DNA of 64,000 nt, from the NCBI GenBank assembly GCA_040752215.1, contig JBFMEX010000026.1, positions 112,383 to 176,382 on the forward strand. Reading direction: 5' to 3'. The translations under genes were made by a program, and so were the position numbers. The DNA is from JBFMEX01 sp040752215. Its GTDB lineage: Bacteria > Pseudomonadota > Alphaproteobacteria > Rhizobiales > Hyphomicrobiaceae. The notes under the pieces were generated by a model, which worked only from the letters and a program-made list of their open reading frames with translations, had not been told where the DNA came from and ran no database searches. Of this stretch, positions 8,483 through 17,310 are shown piece by piece; within the stretch, counting starts at the first letter, position 1, and each line of letters opens with the position of its first letter.

Positions 8483-9234
8483 TCAGCGGCCTCCGCGCGC
8501 CGGCCTTCGGTCGTCGCGTCCTCGACGATGTGGCCGTCGCGGAACAGGATGCGGCGGCGGGCGAAGGCGGCAATCTCCGGCTCGTGGGTGACGACGATGA
8601 CCGTGATGCCGCCGGCGTTGAGGCGGGTGAAGAGGCGCATGATCTCCTCACTCGTCGTCGTGTCGAGCGCGCCGGTCGGCTCGTCGGCGAGCAGGATCTT
8701 CGGCCCGTTGACGAGCGCGCGCGCAATGGCGACGCGCTGCTGTTGGCCGCCGGAGAGCTGGCTCGGCAGGTGCCCCGCACGCTCGGCGAGGCCGACCTCG
8801 GCGAGGCGGCGCCGCGCGGTCGCCTCCGGATCGGCGGGGCGCGGCCTCGCATAGGTGAGGGGCAGCATCACCTGCCGCAGCGCCGGCGTGCGGGCGAGCA
8901 GGTTGAACTGCTGGAACACGAAGCCGATGGTGCGGTTCCTGAGTTCCGCGAGCTCATCGCTGGAAAGCTGCGCGATGTCGCGGCCGTCGATCTCCAGGCC
9001 GCCGGCGGTGGGCACGTCGAGTGCGCCGATCAGGTTCATCATCGTCGACTTGCCCGAGCCCGAGGGGCCCATGATGGCGACGAAGTCGCCGGCGGCGACG
9101 TCGAGCGAGACGTCGTCGAGCGCCTTCACCGGCTGCTCGCCCATCGTGTAGATCTTGGATACGCCGCGGGCGCGGATGAGCGGAGTAGGGGGCGCGGCTC
9201 CCGACGTGCCGTGCGCGTCGCCGGACCGCTTCAT
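8479..9234 (-). CDS. MacB-type ABC transporter ATP-binding protein
   Basis: A 251-residue ABC ATPase of the MacB/LolD group. Walker A GPSGSGKST is at 56-64, the Q-loop is in FVFQQFNLL, the signature LSGGQQQR is at 160-167, Walker B LLADEP is at 181-186, and the switch His is in VTHEPEIA. The first 20 residues are a non-conserved extension. It overlaps the adaptor gene upstream and the permease downstream by 4 bases each, so the three are one translationally coupled efflux operon. It drives conformational cycling of the FtsX-like permease at the inner membrane. Confidence 0.92.
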   Translation of the reverse strand: MKRSGDAHGTSGAAPPTPLIRARGVSKIYTMGEQPVKALDDVSLDVAAGDFVAIMGPSGSGKSTMMNLIGALDVPTAGGLEIDGRDIAQLSSDELAELRNRTIGFVFQQFNLLARTPALRQVMLPLTYARPRPADPEATARRRLAEVGLAERAGHLPSQLSGGQQQRVAIARALVNGPKILLADEPTGALDTTTSEEIMRLFTRLNAGGITVIVVTHEPEIAAFARRRILFRDGHIVEDATTEGRRAEAAE

Positions 9235-10763
9235 CGGCCTCCCTCCCGGGCCTTGAGCACCACCCGGTCGCCGGCCGCCAGCTCGCCGCCGGCGACCTCG
9301 GTGAACTGGTCGTCGGCGATGCCGAGCCGGACGCTGCGCCGCTCCGGCGTGCCGGCTTTGCCAAGCACCCAGACGGTTCCCGCCCGGGTCGCGTTGCGGT
9401 CCTTCTTCCAGCGCTCGTAGAGCGTGCGCTGGGTGTCCGTCAGCAAGGGCTCGATGGTCACCGCGATCCGCGCCTCGACGCGCTGTCGCGCCTGCGCCGG
9501 GTCGGTCTGGCTGCTGCCTTGGCCGCCCTGGCCGGCGGCGCGGCGCTCAGCGAACAGCGCCTTCACCGCGTCGCGCAGCGCCTTCTCCTGCTCGGCCGAG
9601 AGCTCGAGAGCACTCTTCAATTGATCGACCGTGCGGGAGCGACCTTCGCCATTGCCGCCGCCGGCGCCCGGGCCCCGCCCGGCGCCGCCCGCCGTGCCGT
9701 CCTCGCGCGGTCGGAAGCGCAGCGCGTCGTTCGGCACCCTCAGCACGTTCTCGCGGGTGTCGGTCTCGATCTCGACGTTGGCGGTCATGCCGGGAAACAA
9801 CCGGCGATCCTCGTTGGCGGCCTCGACGATCACCGTATAGGTGACGACGTTCTGCAGCTCGGTCGCGGCGAGGCGCACCTGCGCGACCTTGCCCTCGAAA
9901 CGGCGCTCGGGATAGGCGTCGACGGTGAACGCGACGGCGTTGCCTTCGGCCACCGCGCCGATGTCGGCCTCGTTGACTTGCGCCTCGATCTGGATCTGGC
10001 GGAGGTCCTGGGCGATCTTGAACAGCTCCGGCGCCTGCAGGCTGGCGGCCACGGTCTGGCCGCGGTCGACCGTGCGCGAGATCACGGTGCCGTCGATCGG
10101 CGAGCGGATCTCGGTGCGGTCGAGATCGATCTCGGCTTGGGTGAGCTGGGCGCGGCGCTGGACGACGGTCGCCTTGGCACTCTCGATCTGGGCGCGGGCG
10201 ACCGCGAGCTCCGCCTTGGCCACGTCCTCGTCGCGGATCGCCGTGTCGAGCGTCGACTGCGAGGCGATGCGCCGCTCGGCCAGCGCCCGCTGGCGCTCGA
10301 TGGCACGGCCGGTCTGGCGCAGCACCGCCTCGGCCTTGGCCAGCGCCGCCTCCTGGTTGCGCACGGCCGCCTCGGCGGCGGCAAGGTCGGCGTGGGCCTG
10401 CGCGACGCGGGCCTCGAACGTCTTGGCGTCGAGGCGCGCGAGAACCTGGCCGGGCTTCACCTCGCTGTTGAAGTCGGCGGCGATCTCCTGGATCTGCCCG
10501 GAGAGCTGCGAGCCGACGCTGACGGTGATCACCGCCCGGACCGGCCCCGAGGTGCTTACGATGCGCCGGATCGCGCCGCGCATCGCCTCGGCGGTATCGT
10601 AGCTGAGGGCGCCATAGTTCGTCTGGCCGAGCCCGAGCATCCACGCCGCGCCGGCGGCAATCGCCGCAACCGGCAGGGCGAGGGTGAAGAGTGTGCGGAT
10701 GCGGCGGCTCATCTCGGTTCGACTTTCAGTGTGGGCACCAGGCTCGCGGGTCGTTTCCGCCAT
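9231..10763 (-). CDS. MacA/HlyD-type periplasmic adaptor with helical insertion
   Basis: A 510-residue membrane-fusion protein. An N-terminal anchor (about residues 24-44) leads into the lipoyl half-motifs, a long alpha-hairpin rich in Ala/Glu/Gln (about 110-220) and the beta-barrel domain (NVVTYTVIVEAANEDRRLFP). Before the membrane-proximal domain lies an unusual insertion of about 108 residues: a Gly-rich linker (about 354-375) and a charged helical segment with LSAEQEKALRDAVKALFAE and LLTDTQRTLYERW. This resembles the Spy/CpxP LTxxQ chaperone fold. The canonical MacA end (GTVWVLGKAGTPERRSVRLG) then resumes. The ATG at 10763 has GAGG five bases upstream; an internal ATG at 10712 is possible. 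It is the first gene of the efflux operon with the ATPase and permease. Confidence 0.88.
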   Translation of the reverse strand: MAETTREPGAHTESRTEMSRRIRTLFTLALPVAAIAAGAAWMLGLGQTNYGALSYDTAEAMRGAIRRIVSTSGPVRAVITVSVGSQLSGQIQEIAADFNSEVKPGQVLARLDAKTFEARVAQAHADLAAAEAAVRNQEAALAKAEAVLRQTGRAIERQRALAERRIASQSTLDTAIRDEDVAKAELAVARAQIESAKATVVQRRAQLTQAEIDLDRTEIRSPIDGTVISRTVDRGQTVAASLQAPELFKIAQDLRQIQIEAQVNEADIGAVAEGNAVAFTVDAYPERRFEGKVAQVRLAATELQNVVTYTVIVEAANEDRRLFPGMTANVEIETDTRENVLRVPNDALRFRPREDGTAGGAGRGPGAGGGNGEGRSRTVDQLKSALELSAEQEKALRDAVKALFAERRAAGQGGQGSSQTDPAQARQRVEARIAVTIEPLLTDTQRTLYERWKKDRNATRAGTVWVLGKAGTPERRSVRLGIADDQFTEVAGGELAAGDRVVLKAREGGR

Positions 10764-11206
10764 GTCGCCTCAAGCTAAAGCTTTGTCATGACTGTGGGCT
10801 GAACGGACACAGCGGGCGACGTGCTAATGCCGGCGACGGACACGATCCCGATCTGATCGCGGTCGCAAGCCGAATATGGCGATGTACCCGACAATGATCC
10901 AGTCGGCGCCCGCCGCGAGCGGCCGTCATGCCCGGGATGAACGGCAGATGAACGGCACATTCAGGACCGGTTCAAGGCCCTCCCGCTAGGTTGCTCCCAC
11001 CCTGATACACCTATCTCCCCCGGCGTGATCCACGGGGCGCAGCGCACAGGGTCGCTGCGCCCCACTCTTTTTCTTGCCGCCTCGCCCGACCGGCGCCAAA
11101 TCCGACGCGGCACATCGACATTTGCATTCGTGAATTTGGCAAAGTACGGTGCCGCTCCCTCGAAACGACCGTATGCGGTCCCAGCCCTAAGCCGGAGGCA
11201 CCAGAG
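10764..11206. other. Intergenic region upstream of superoxide dismutase
   Basis: This 443-base divergent gap lies between the efflux operon and sodB and contains no credible gene. A ribosome site (CCGGAGGCACCAGAG) lies directly before the sodB ATG. Both operons must have their promoters here, but I could not identify -10/-35 pairs or operator palindromes with any confidence. Confidence 0.4.
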
Positions 11207-11800
11207 ATGACATTCAAGCTCCCCGATCTGCCCTACGCCTATGATGCGCTGCAGCCCTACATGTCGGCCGAGACGCTGCAGTTCCACCACGACAAGCATC
11301 ATCAGGCGTACGTCGACATGGGCAACAAGCTCGCCGGCGCCGGCACCAAGTACGAGGGCAAGGCAATCGAGGACATCTGCCGCGAGGCGTTCGCGGGCAA
11401 GGACCAGCCAGTCGTCAATCAGGTCGGTCAGCACTTCAACCACATCCACTTCTGGCAGTGGATGAAGAAGGGCGGCGGCGGCAAGAAGATCCCCGGCAAG
11501 CTCGAGAAGCTGGCCGAGGCCAACGGCGGTTTCGACAAGATGCGCGCCGACTTCATCAACGCCGGTATGACCCAGTTCGGATCCGGCTGGTGCTGGCTCG
11601 CGCTGAAGGACGGCAAGCTCGAGGTGATGAAGACGCCGAACGGCGAGAACCCGCTGATGCACGGCGCCAGCCCGATCCTCGGCTGCGACGTGTGGGAGCA
11701 CAGCTACTACATCGATTATCGCAATGCCCGCGCCAAGTATCTCGAGGCCTGGTTCGACAACCTCGTCAACTGGGAGCACGTCGAGAAGCTGATGGGCTGA
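11207..11800 (+). CDS. sodB: Superoxide dismutase, Fe/Mn family
   Basis: A 197-residue Fe/Mn superoxide dismutase that converts superoxide to oxygen and hydrogen peroxide in the cytoplasm. The four metal ligands are visible as H27 (LQFHHDKHH), H79 (FNHIHFW), D161 and H165 (CDVWEHSYY). The FNHIHFWQWMK form is typical of alphaproteobacterial enzymes. Iron and manganese use cannot be separated from sequence with certainty, so the symbol is by family convention. No signal peptide is present. The start has a GGAGG site upstream, and a strong hairpin terminator follows directly after the stop. Confidence 0.95.
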   Translation: MTFKLPDLPYAYDALQPYMSAETLQFHHDKHHQAYVDMGNKLAGAGTKYEGKAIEDICREAFAGKDQPVVNQVGQHFNHIHFWQWMKKGGGGKKIPGKLEKLAEANGGFDKMRADFINAGMTQFGSGWCWLALKDGKLEVMKTPNGENPLMHGASPILGCDVWEHSYYIDYRNARAKYLEAWFDNLVNWEHVEKLMG

Positions 11801-11806
11801 AAATCT

Positions 11807-11836
11807 GGGTCGGACCCGCAGGGTCCGACCCCTTTT
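11807..11836. terminator. Bidirectional intrinsic terminator
   Basis: A perfect 11-base-pair stem (GGGTCGGACCC, loop GCA, GGGTCCGACCC) is followed by CTTTT on the plus strand and by AGATTTT on the minus strand. It sits between the convergent sodB and the LprI-like gene and can serve both. Confidence 0.9.
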
Positions 11837-11839
11837 CTG

Positions 11840-12184
11840 TCACACGTGCTCGACGTAGCTCTTGAGCTTGCGGATGCGCGAGACGTAATGGCGGCGCAGG
11901 CAGAAATAGTTGGCACCGCAGGCGTTGCGGCTCGCGAGCCAGGCGAGCTGCTCACCTCTCAGCCATTCGGACTGATCGAAATGGCCGGCTCGGACCTGGG
12001 CGCGGCGGTACCAGCTGTCGAGGCGCTCGTCGAGTGCGCCGAGACTGGAGCTCGAGCAGATCTTGCGCTCGGCGGCGTTCATGGCCTCGATCTCCATGCA
12101 GTCGAAGCTGGCGGCACGTACCGGCATGCTGGTGAGGATGGACATGGCGGCACCGGCGGCAATCGTCGTCAAGAGCAACTTCAT
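11840..12184 (-). CDS. Secreted LprI-like (DUF1311) lysozyme-inhibitor family protein
   Basis: A 114-residue protein with a signal peptide (MKLLLTTIAAGAAMSI..., cleavage after VRA-A). The mature part follows the LprI/DUF1311 pattern: FDCMEIEAMNAAERKIC, LGALDERLDSWYRRA, then W..R..C...YFCLRRHY with paired cysteines. LprI-family proteins bind and block lysozyme; that role is inferred by family. An upstream in-frame ATG at 12235 adds residues before the signal and is rejected; AAGGAG precedes the chosen start. Confidence 0.75.
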   Translation of the reverse strand: MKLLLTTIAAGAAMSILTSMPVRAASFDCMEIEAMNAAERKICSSSSLGALDERLDSWYRRAQVRAGHFDQSEWLRGEQLAWLASRNACGANYFCLRRHYVSRIRKLKSYVEHV

Positions 12185-12352
12185 CGGGGATCTCCTTGGG
12201 GCAGCGCTGAAGCACAATGCCCAAGGAAATCGCACGCCCGCCCTGAACGCCGGCTGAGACGGCCGTTCATTTGGCGTTGGCGACCCCTCGCCCGACCGAC
12301 GAGCGGGGGCGCGTGGCCGCCGGGTAGTCGGAGCAGACTTCCGCGGATTGGT

Positions 12353-12625
12353 TCAATCGATCGGATGCCGGCCCTCGAGCCGCATCTTGGCGAGTTCGAT
12401 GTGCTGCGCCAGCTCGGCGTCGGCAGCTTCTCGGCCTCGTGTCGGCATGCCTTCGTTGCCGGCGGCAAGGCGCTGGCCGACGATCTCGGACCAGTGTGTC
12501 AAGGCGGTCAGTTTCTCCGCCCGCGTCAAACCAATCTCGTCGACCACTGCCTCGGGACTGGGGAACGCCGCCTCCGGATTGTTTTTTGCCAATTCGCGGT
12601 CGATGCGGGTAATCTGGCTGGCCAT
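12353..12625 (-). CDS. Small conserved helical protein
   Basis: A 90-residue, soluble, helical and acidic protein. The segment FPSPEAVVDEIGLTRAEKLTALTHW resembles a small family frequent in alphaproteobacteria (F..P..V......L....K...L..W). I recall no function for that family. The start is set by an AGGAGG site six bases before the ATG at 12625; the longer frame to 12649 lacks one. Confidence 0.6.
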   Translation of the reverse strand: MASQITRIDRELAKNNPEAAFPSPEAVVDEIGLTRAEKLTALTHWSEIVGQRLAAGNEGMPTRGREAADAELAQHIELAKMRLEGRHPID

Positions 12626-12765
12626 GGCACCTCCTGCTTTTCGCCCCACGCCGCCGTTGTTTAGTTAGGAGTGCGCGCACCGGAGGTGAAGGGGCCTCGC
12701 ACGGCGCACGTGGTGCGGTGCTCGCCGGCAGGGTGCCTGCGACACGCGCTGATGCCGGCGTCGGA

Positions 12766-13137
12766 TCAGCGTTGCGGCGCCGGCTCCGGCTCGTCCGGCC
12801 CGAGGCTGTCGAGATAGGCTAGGAACGCCTCGATCTCGTCGGGGCGGAACACGTACACCGGCATGTCGGGATGGCCGGAGACGATGCCTTCGGCCAGCGC
12901 CTCGGCGAGGTTCTCGCTGGGATAGCGCTCGACCACCAGGCGGAACGGCGGCGCATCCTTGTGCGGGCTCTCGTCGGTCATGCCGAGCGCATGGCAGCGA
13001 CCGCAGTTGACTTGCGCGAGCGCCAAGCCGGCGGCGACGAAATCGGCCTGCGTCTCGGCGCGGGCGGGTGCCGCGATCGCGGCCATCATCACCAGCAGTG
13101 TGGCGACAGCTACAGCAGGAAACCGCGTCGTCGGCAT
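12766..13137 (-). CDS. Small class I cytochrome c
   Basis: A 123-residue protein with a signal peptide (cleavage near PARA-E, residue 28), a CxxCH haem site (C45-G-R-C-H49), and a likely distal Met ligand in GHPDMPVY (M92). The size fits a single-haem periplasmic cytochrome c of the c5/c551-like group, used for electron transfer to an oxidase or dehydrogenase. No partner oxidoreductase is adjacent, so its redox partner is unknown. Confidence 0.88.
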   Translation of the reverse strand: MPTTRFPAVAVATLLVMMAAIAAPARAETQADFVAAGLALAQVNCGRCHALGMTDESPHKDAPPFRLVVERYPSENLAEALAEGIVSGHPDMPVYVFRPDEIEAFLAYLDSLGPDEPEPAPQR

Positions 13138-13224
13138 GTGCCGGCCCCCCGACTCGCTTGCAAGCTTCTGACAAGCCTATCGCCCGGCGCGGCCCGGCGA
13201 TTGACGGCGATCAATGGCACCGGC

Positions 13225-14709
13225 TCAGCGCCGCATGCCGATGCCCTTCAGGATCGCATTCTTGATGATCGTCGCCAGCGAGCGCGACACCGAGCGCTGC
13301 AGCTCCTTTGCGATCATCGTGCCCATGCCCTGGGTCTTGCGGCCCTTGGTCTCCGGCCCGCCGAGCAAGATGTCGGTCCAGCTCGAGCCCTCGGTCTCGG
13401 CGCTGGCCACGTTCTCCTCGGTGCGCTTGGCCAGCATCTCGTGCGCGCTCTCGCGGTCGACCGCCTCCTCGTACTTGCCGTAGACGGGGCTGTACTCGAT
13501 CAGGCCGCGGCGCTCCTCGGCGGAGACCGGGCCGATGCGGCCCTCGGGGGGGCGGATCAGCGTGCGTTGCACGATCGACGGCTCGCCCTTGTTCTCGAGC
13601 GTCGAGACGAGCGCCTCGCCGACCTTGAGCTCGAGGATCGTGCGCTCGGTGTCGAGCTCGGGGTTGGCGCGGAACGTCTCCGCGGCGGCCTTGATCGCGC
13701 GCTGCTCCTGCGGCGTGAACGCGCGCAAGGCGTGCTGAACGCGATTGCCGAGCTGCGAGGAGACGGTGTTCGGCACGTCGAGCGGGTTTTGGGTGATGAA
13801 ATAGACGCCGACGCCCTTGGAGCGGATCAGGCGGGCGATCTGCTCGATCCGCTCGAGCAGCGCCTTCGGCGCCTCGTTGAAGAGGAGATGCGCCTCGTCG
13901 AAGAAGAACACCAGCTTCGGCTTCGGCTGGTCGCCGACCTCGGGCAGCGTCTGCCACAGCTTGCTCAGGAGCCACAGCAGGAACGTGGCGTAGAGGCGCG
14001 GCTTCTCCATCAGCTTGTCGGCGGTGAGCAGGTTGACGATGCCGCGTCCGTCGGGAGCGATCCGCATGAAGTCCTTCACGTCGAGCGCCGGCTCGCCGAA
14101 GAACCGGTTGGCACCCTGCTCCTCGAGCACCAGCAGGCGGCGCTGGATGGCGCCGACCGAGGTCGAGCCGACGTTGCCGTACCTGGTCGTCAGCTCCTTG
14201 CCGCGCTCGCCGACGTTGTTGATCAGCGCCCGCAAGTCCTTAAGGTCGAGGATCGGCAACTTCTCGTCGGCGGCGACGCGGAAGGCGATGCTCAGCACGC
14301 CCTCCTGCACCTCGTTGAGCTCCAGCAGGCGCGACAGCAGCAGCGGCCCCATGTCGAGCACGGTGGCGCGGATCGGATGGCCCTCAGCGCCGAACACGTC
14401 CCACAACACCGTCGGGTAGGCGCGGTTCTCGTAATGGTCGAGGCCGACCTCCTTGGCGCGCTTGGTGAGGAAGTCCTTGGGCTCACCGACCGCGGCGATG
14501 CCCGAGAGGTCGCCCTTGATGTCGGCCGCGAACACCGGCACGCCGGCGGCGGAGAAGCCCTCGGCCAGCACCTGCAGGGTGACGGTCTTGCCGGTTCCGG
14601 TGGCGCCGGTGACGAGACCGTGGCGGTTGGCGAGCTTGAGATCCAGGTACTCGGGCTTGACGCTTCTGCCGAGGAAGATCTTGCCGGGCTGGATCACGGA
14701 CTGGCTCAT
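13225..14709 (-). CDS. HerA-like ATPase, DUF853 (YjgR) family
   Basis: A 494-residue P-loop ATPase of the HerA/FtsK class. Walker A GATGTGKT is at 35-42, VFAADIKGDLSGIA follows, and the Walker B-like KLVFFFDEAHLLF and an arginine-finger region follow around residues 270-340. Length and motif order match the DUF853 family of E. coli YjgR, whose cellular role is poorly known. The predicted start (ATG, MSQSVIQPGK) is preferred over upstream in-frame ATG 14880, which adds 57 residues of low-complexity basic sequence. It stands alone and is divergent from mutA. Confidence 0.85.
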   Translation of the reverse strand: MSQSVIQPGKIFLGRSVKPEYLDLKLANRHGLVTGATGTGKTVTLQVLAEGFSAAGVPVFAADIKGDLSGIAAVGEPKDFLTKRAKEVGLDHYENRAYPTVLWDVFGAEGHPIRATVLDMGPLLLSRLLELNEVQEGVLSIAFRVAADEKLPILDLKDLRALINNVGERGKELTTRYGNVGSTSVGAIQRRLLVLEEQGANRFFGEPALDVKDFMRIAPDGRGIVNLLTADKLMEKPRLYATFLLWLLSKLWQTLPEVGDQPKPKLVFFFDEAHLLFNEAPKALLERIEQIARLIRSKGVGVYFITQNPLDVPNTVSSQLGNRVQHALRAFTPQEQRAIKAAAETFRANPELDTERTILELKVGEALVSTLENKGEPSIVQRTLIRPPEGRIGPVSAEERRGLIEYSPVYGKYEEAVDRESAHEMLAKRTEENVASAETEGSSWTDILLGGPETKGRKTQGMGTMIAKELQRSVSRSLATIIKNAILKGIGMRR

Positions 14710-15010
14710 GGCCCCCCACCTCGATCTGATCGCACCAAGACGCTCCGCGGGCCGACTCGGGGCCGACGCTCGCCTGCGCCCTCTTGGCACGGGGCAATCG
14801 CCAATGCAAACGTCGGTTGCATTGGCCAACGGCGCCCGGCGGCCGGCCTCGGGGCGGCGTGTGATTGCCCCGAGCAGCACCCTGTCCAGCTAAGCCGAAC
14901 GCCGGATTTGCAATATCGCCGGCCACGGCTACTGAAGGGAAGCGGCGGCGCCCGATCGTTTGGGCGCGCAACCGACAACAGTTTTTCCGTCTGCGCGAAC
15001 GGAGAGGATC

Positions 15011-16906
15011 ATGACCAGCCAAGCCCCCGATCAGCCGCTCGCTTCCGGGTTCGAACCGGCGACGCGCGAGGCTTGGCTGGGTCTGGTCGACAAGGTGCTG
15101 AAAGGGGCCGATCGCGAGAAGCGGCTGGTCGCGCGCTCGGCCGATGGGCTTCGCATCGAGCCGCTCTACACGCGGGCCGAGGCCTTGCCGGGTGCCGACA
15201 CGGCGCGTCCCGGCTCCGCCCCCTTCACACGCGGCGGGCGGCTGATCCGCGGCGGCTGGGACATTCGCACGTTTACCTCCGCTGCCGATCCGGCTGAGGC
15301 CAATGCCGCTGTGCTCGAGGATTTGGAGGGCGGCGCCACGTCGGTCGCGCTGCACGTTGCAACGCCCGGCGGATCCGGTCTTGCCCATGATCGCGCGACG
15401 CTCGCACGCGCGCTCGACGGCGTGCTGCTCGAGATGTGCGGGGTTGCGCTCATCGCCGGCGAGCGGGCGCCGGACGCGGCGGATGCGCTGCTCGCGATTT
15501 GGGATGCAAAGGGCATTGCCGGCGAGCAGCGCCGAGGGCACCTCAATGCCGATCCGCTCGGCACGATGGCGGCCATGGGCGGGCTCGGCCAGCCGCTCGA
15601 CGCGGCGATGTCGCGCGCCGTCGCGCTCGTTGGCAGGATCGACGGTATGCCCGGCGTGACGGCATTGCTCGCCGACGGCCACGTCTACCATTGCGCTGGC
15701 GCCACCGAGGCGCAGGAGCTGGCGGCAGTTCTGGCGACTTTGGTCGCCTACCTGCGTGCCGCAGAGGCGGCGGGTATCACGCCGGAGACGGCGCTGCCGA
15801 AAATCGCCGTCGGCCTCGCCGCCGATACCGATCAATTCCTGACCATCGCCAAGCTGCGCGCAGCGCGCCGGCTCATCTGGCGGGTCGCCGAGGCGGTCGG
15901 TGCCGAAGCTGCGGCGGGGCGCGTCCACACCACGGCCGTGACCGCTTGGCGGATGATGGCCAAGCGCGACCCGTGGACCAACATGCTGCGCACCACCATC
16001 GCGTGTGCCGCGGCGGCGATGGGCGGCGCGGACGCGATCGTCGTGCTGCCCTATACCTATGCGCTCGGCAGGCCCGATCGCTTCGCGCGCCGACTGGCCC
16101 GCAACACGCAGCTGGTGCTGCAGGAGGAGAGCTCGCTCGGCCGTGTCGCCGATCCGACGGGCGGCTCCTGGTATGTCGAGCGGCTGACCGACGATCTCGC
16201 CGGCAAGGCCTGGGCGCTGTTCCAGGAGATCGAGGCGAAGGGCGGCATGGCGGCGGCGCTGCGCTCGGGCTTCGTGCAGGGAGAGGTCGCCAAGGCGGCC
16301 GAGGCGCGGGCCAAGGCGATCGCCACCGCTCGCCAGGAGCTGACCGGCGTCTCGGCCTTCCCCCTGCTCGGCGACGATGGCGTCGTGGTCGAGCCCTGGG
16401 ACGAGGGAGCACCACCGGTGGCCAAGGCGCTCGAGGTGCCGCGGCTCGCCATGCGCCGTCTCGCCGAGCCGTTCGAGCGGCTGCGTGATGCGGCCGATGC
16501 GCATGCGGCGCGGACGGGCCGCGCGCCGCAGATTTTCGTCGCCAGTCTCGGCGCGATCGTCGATCACAACGTGCGCACCACGTGGGTCAAGAACTATCTC
16601 GCCGCCGGCGGCATCGGGGCGCTGGTCTCCGACGGGTATGGGAGTGCGGCCGATGCGGCGGCGGCGTTCGCGGCGAGCGGAGCGACGATTGCCTGCATCG
16701 CCTCCTCCGACGCGCTTTACGCCGAGCACGCCGAGAGCACGGCGGCGGCTCTGAGAGCGGCCGGGGCGAGCCAGGTGCTGATGGCTGGCAGGCCCGGCGA
16801 CAGGGAAGCCGACTACCGCGCCGCCGGCGTCGACGGCTTCCTCTACGCCGGTGCAGATGCGATTGAGGCGCTGACGAGCCTGCACGTGCGACTGGGTGTG
16901 GGTTAG
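15011..16906 (+). CDS. mutA: Methylmalonyl-CoA mutase, small (beta) subunit
   Basis: A 631-residue protein homologous to the catalytic subunit but without the B12-binding DxHxxG motif: the corresponding place reads VASLGAIVDHNVRTTW. This is the expected structural small subunit of the heterodimeric mutase, which interconverts (R)-methylmalonyl-CoA and succinyl-CoA in propionate and branched-chain degradation. TIM-barrel motifs such as WRMMAKRDPWTNMLRTT and RLARNTQLVLQEESSLG are clear. The start has GGAGAGG upstream; the frame extends to 14960 without need. The large subunit is downstream but not adjacent: two unrelated genes intervene. Confidence 0.92.
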   Translation: MTSQAPDQPLASGFEPATREAWLGLVDKVLKGADREKRLVARSADGLRIEPLYTRAEALPGADTARPGSAPFTRGGRLIRGGWDIRTFTSAADPAEANAAVLEDLEGGATSVALHVATPGGSGLAHDRATLARALDGVLLEMCGVALIAGERAPDAADALLAIWDAKGIAGEQRRGHLNADPLGTMAAMGGLGQPLDAAMSRAVALVGRIDGMPGVTALLADGHVYHCAGATEAQELAAVLATLVAYLRAAEAAGITPETALPKIAVGLAADTDQFLTIAKLRAARRLIWRVAEAVGAEAAAGRVHTTAVTAWRMMAKRDPWTNMLRTTIACAAAAMGGADAIVVLPYTYALGRPDRFARRLARNTQLVLQEESSLGRVADPTGGSWYVERLTDDLAGKAWALFQEIEAKGGMAAALRSGFVQGEVAKAAEARAKAIATARQELTGVSAFPLLGDDGVVVEPWDEGAPPVAKALEVPRLAMRRLAEPFERLRDAADAHAARTGRAPQIFVASLGAIVDHNVRTTWVKNYLAAGGIGALVSDGYGSAADAAAAFAASGATIACIASSDALYAEHAESTAAALRAAGASQVLMAGRPGDREADYRAAGVDGFLYAGADAIEALTSLHVRLGVG

Positions 16907-16999
16907 CCCCTGTTCCCCTGGGCACAGCATCTCGGGCGGCGCTCTGCCACTCTCCTCCGCGACGAGGGCGCCCCCTCGGTCCCGGACAGGAGATGCAAC

Positions 17000-17215
17000 A
17001 TGTCGAGCCCCGCCACGCTGATCGCCGGACTTCTCGCCTTCGCCTCGACGCTGCTCATGGCCGGCTTCTCGGTGATCCCGCTGGCCGGCGTCTCGGGCCC
17101 GGAGAATGCGGTGCTGGAGGCCGCGCTCTCGGTAGCGCTGCCGATGCTCGCCACGCTGCTCGCGCTCGCCATTCCGACCGGGCTCGGCGCCCGCATCCAT
17201 CGGCGCGGTGAATGA
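17000..17215 (+). CDS. Small two-helix membrane protein between mutA and Uma2
   Basis: A 71-residue protein with two hydrophobic segments (about residues 7-27 and 42-62) and a short basic tail (ARIHRRGE). A ribosome site (ACAGGAGATGCAAC) precedes the ATG. The family is not recognised. It lies 94 bases after mutA in the same direction. Confidence 0.6.
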   Translation: MSSPATLIAGLLAFASTLLMAGFSVIPLAGVSGPENAVLEAALSVALPMLATLLALAIPTGLGARIHRRGE

Positions 17216-17310
17216 CCTCATAACCGTTGCCGAGCGGCAGAGTTGCCGTTCCGCCGGCCGGGTCTATGATGGGGCGACGCAATCCTGCGTGGCCACGGGC
17301 CCGAGCGCAC

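Noticed and set aside
12871..15297. An 808-residue open frame on the plus strand opposite the HerA-like gene
   Set aside because: It is the antisense shadow of a G+C-rich real gene; its translation is His/Arg/Asp/Leu-rich without domains, while the minus strand shows a clear ATPase.
14483..17221. A 912-residue open frame on the minus strand
   Set aside because: It is antisense to mutA and overlaps the start of the HerA-like gene in another frame; it is rich in Arg/Gly/His without a fold.
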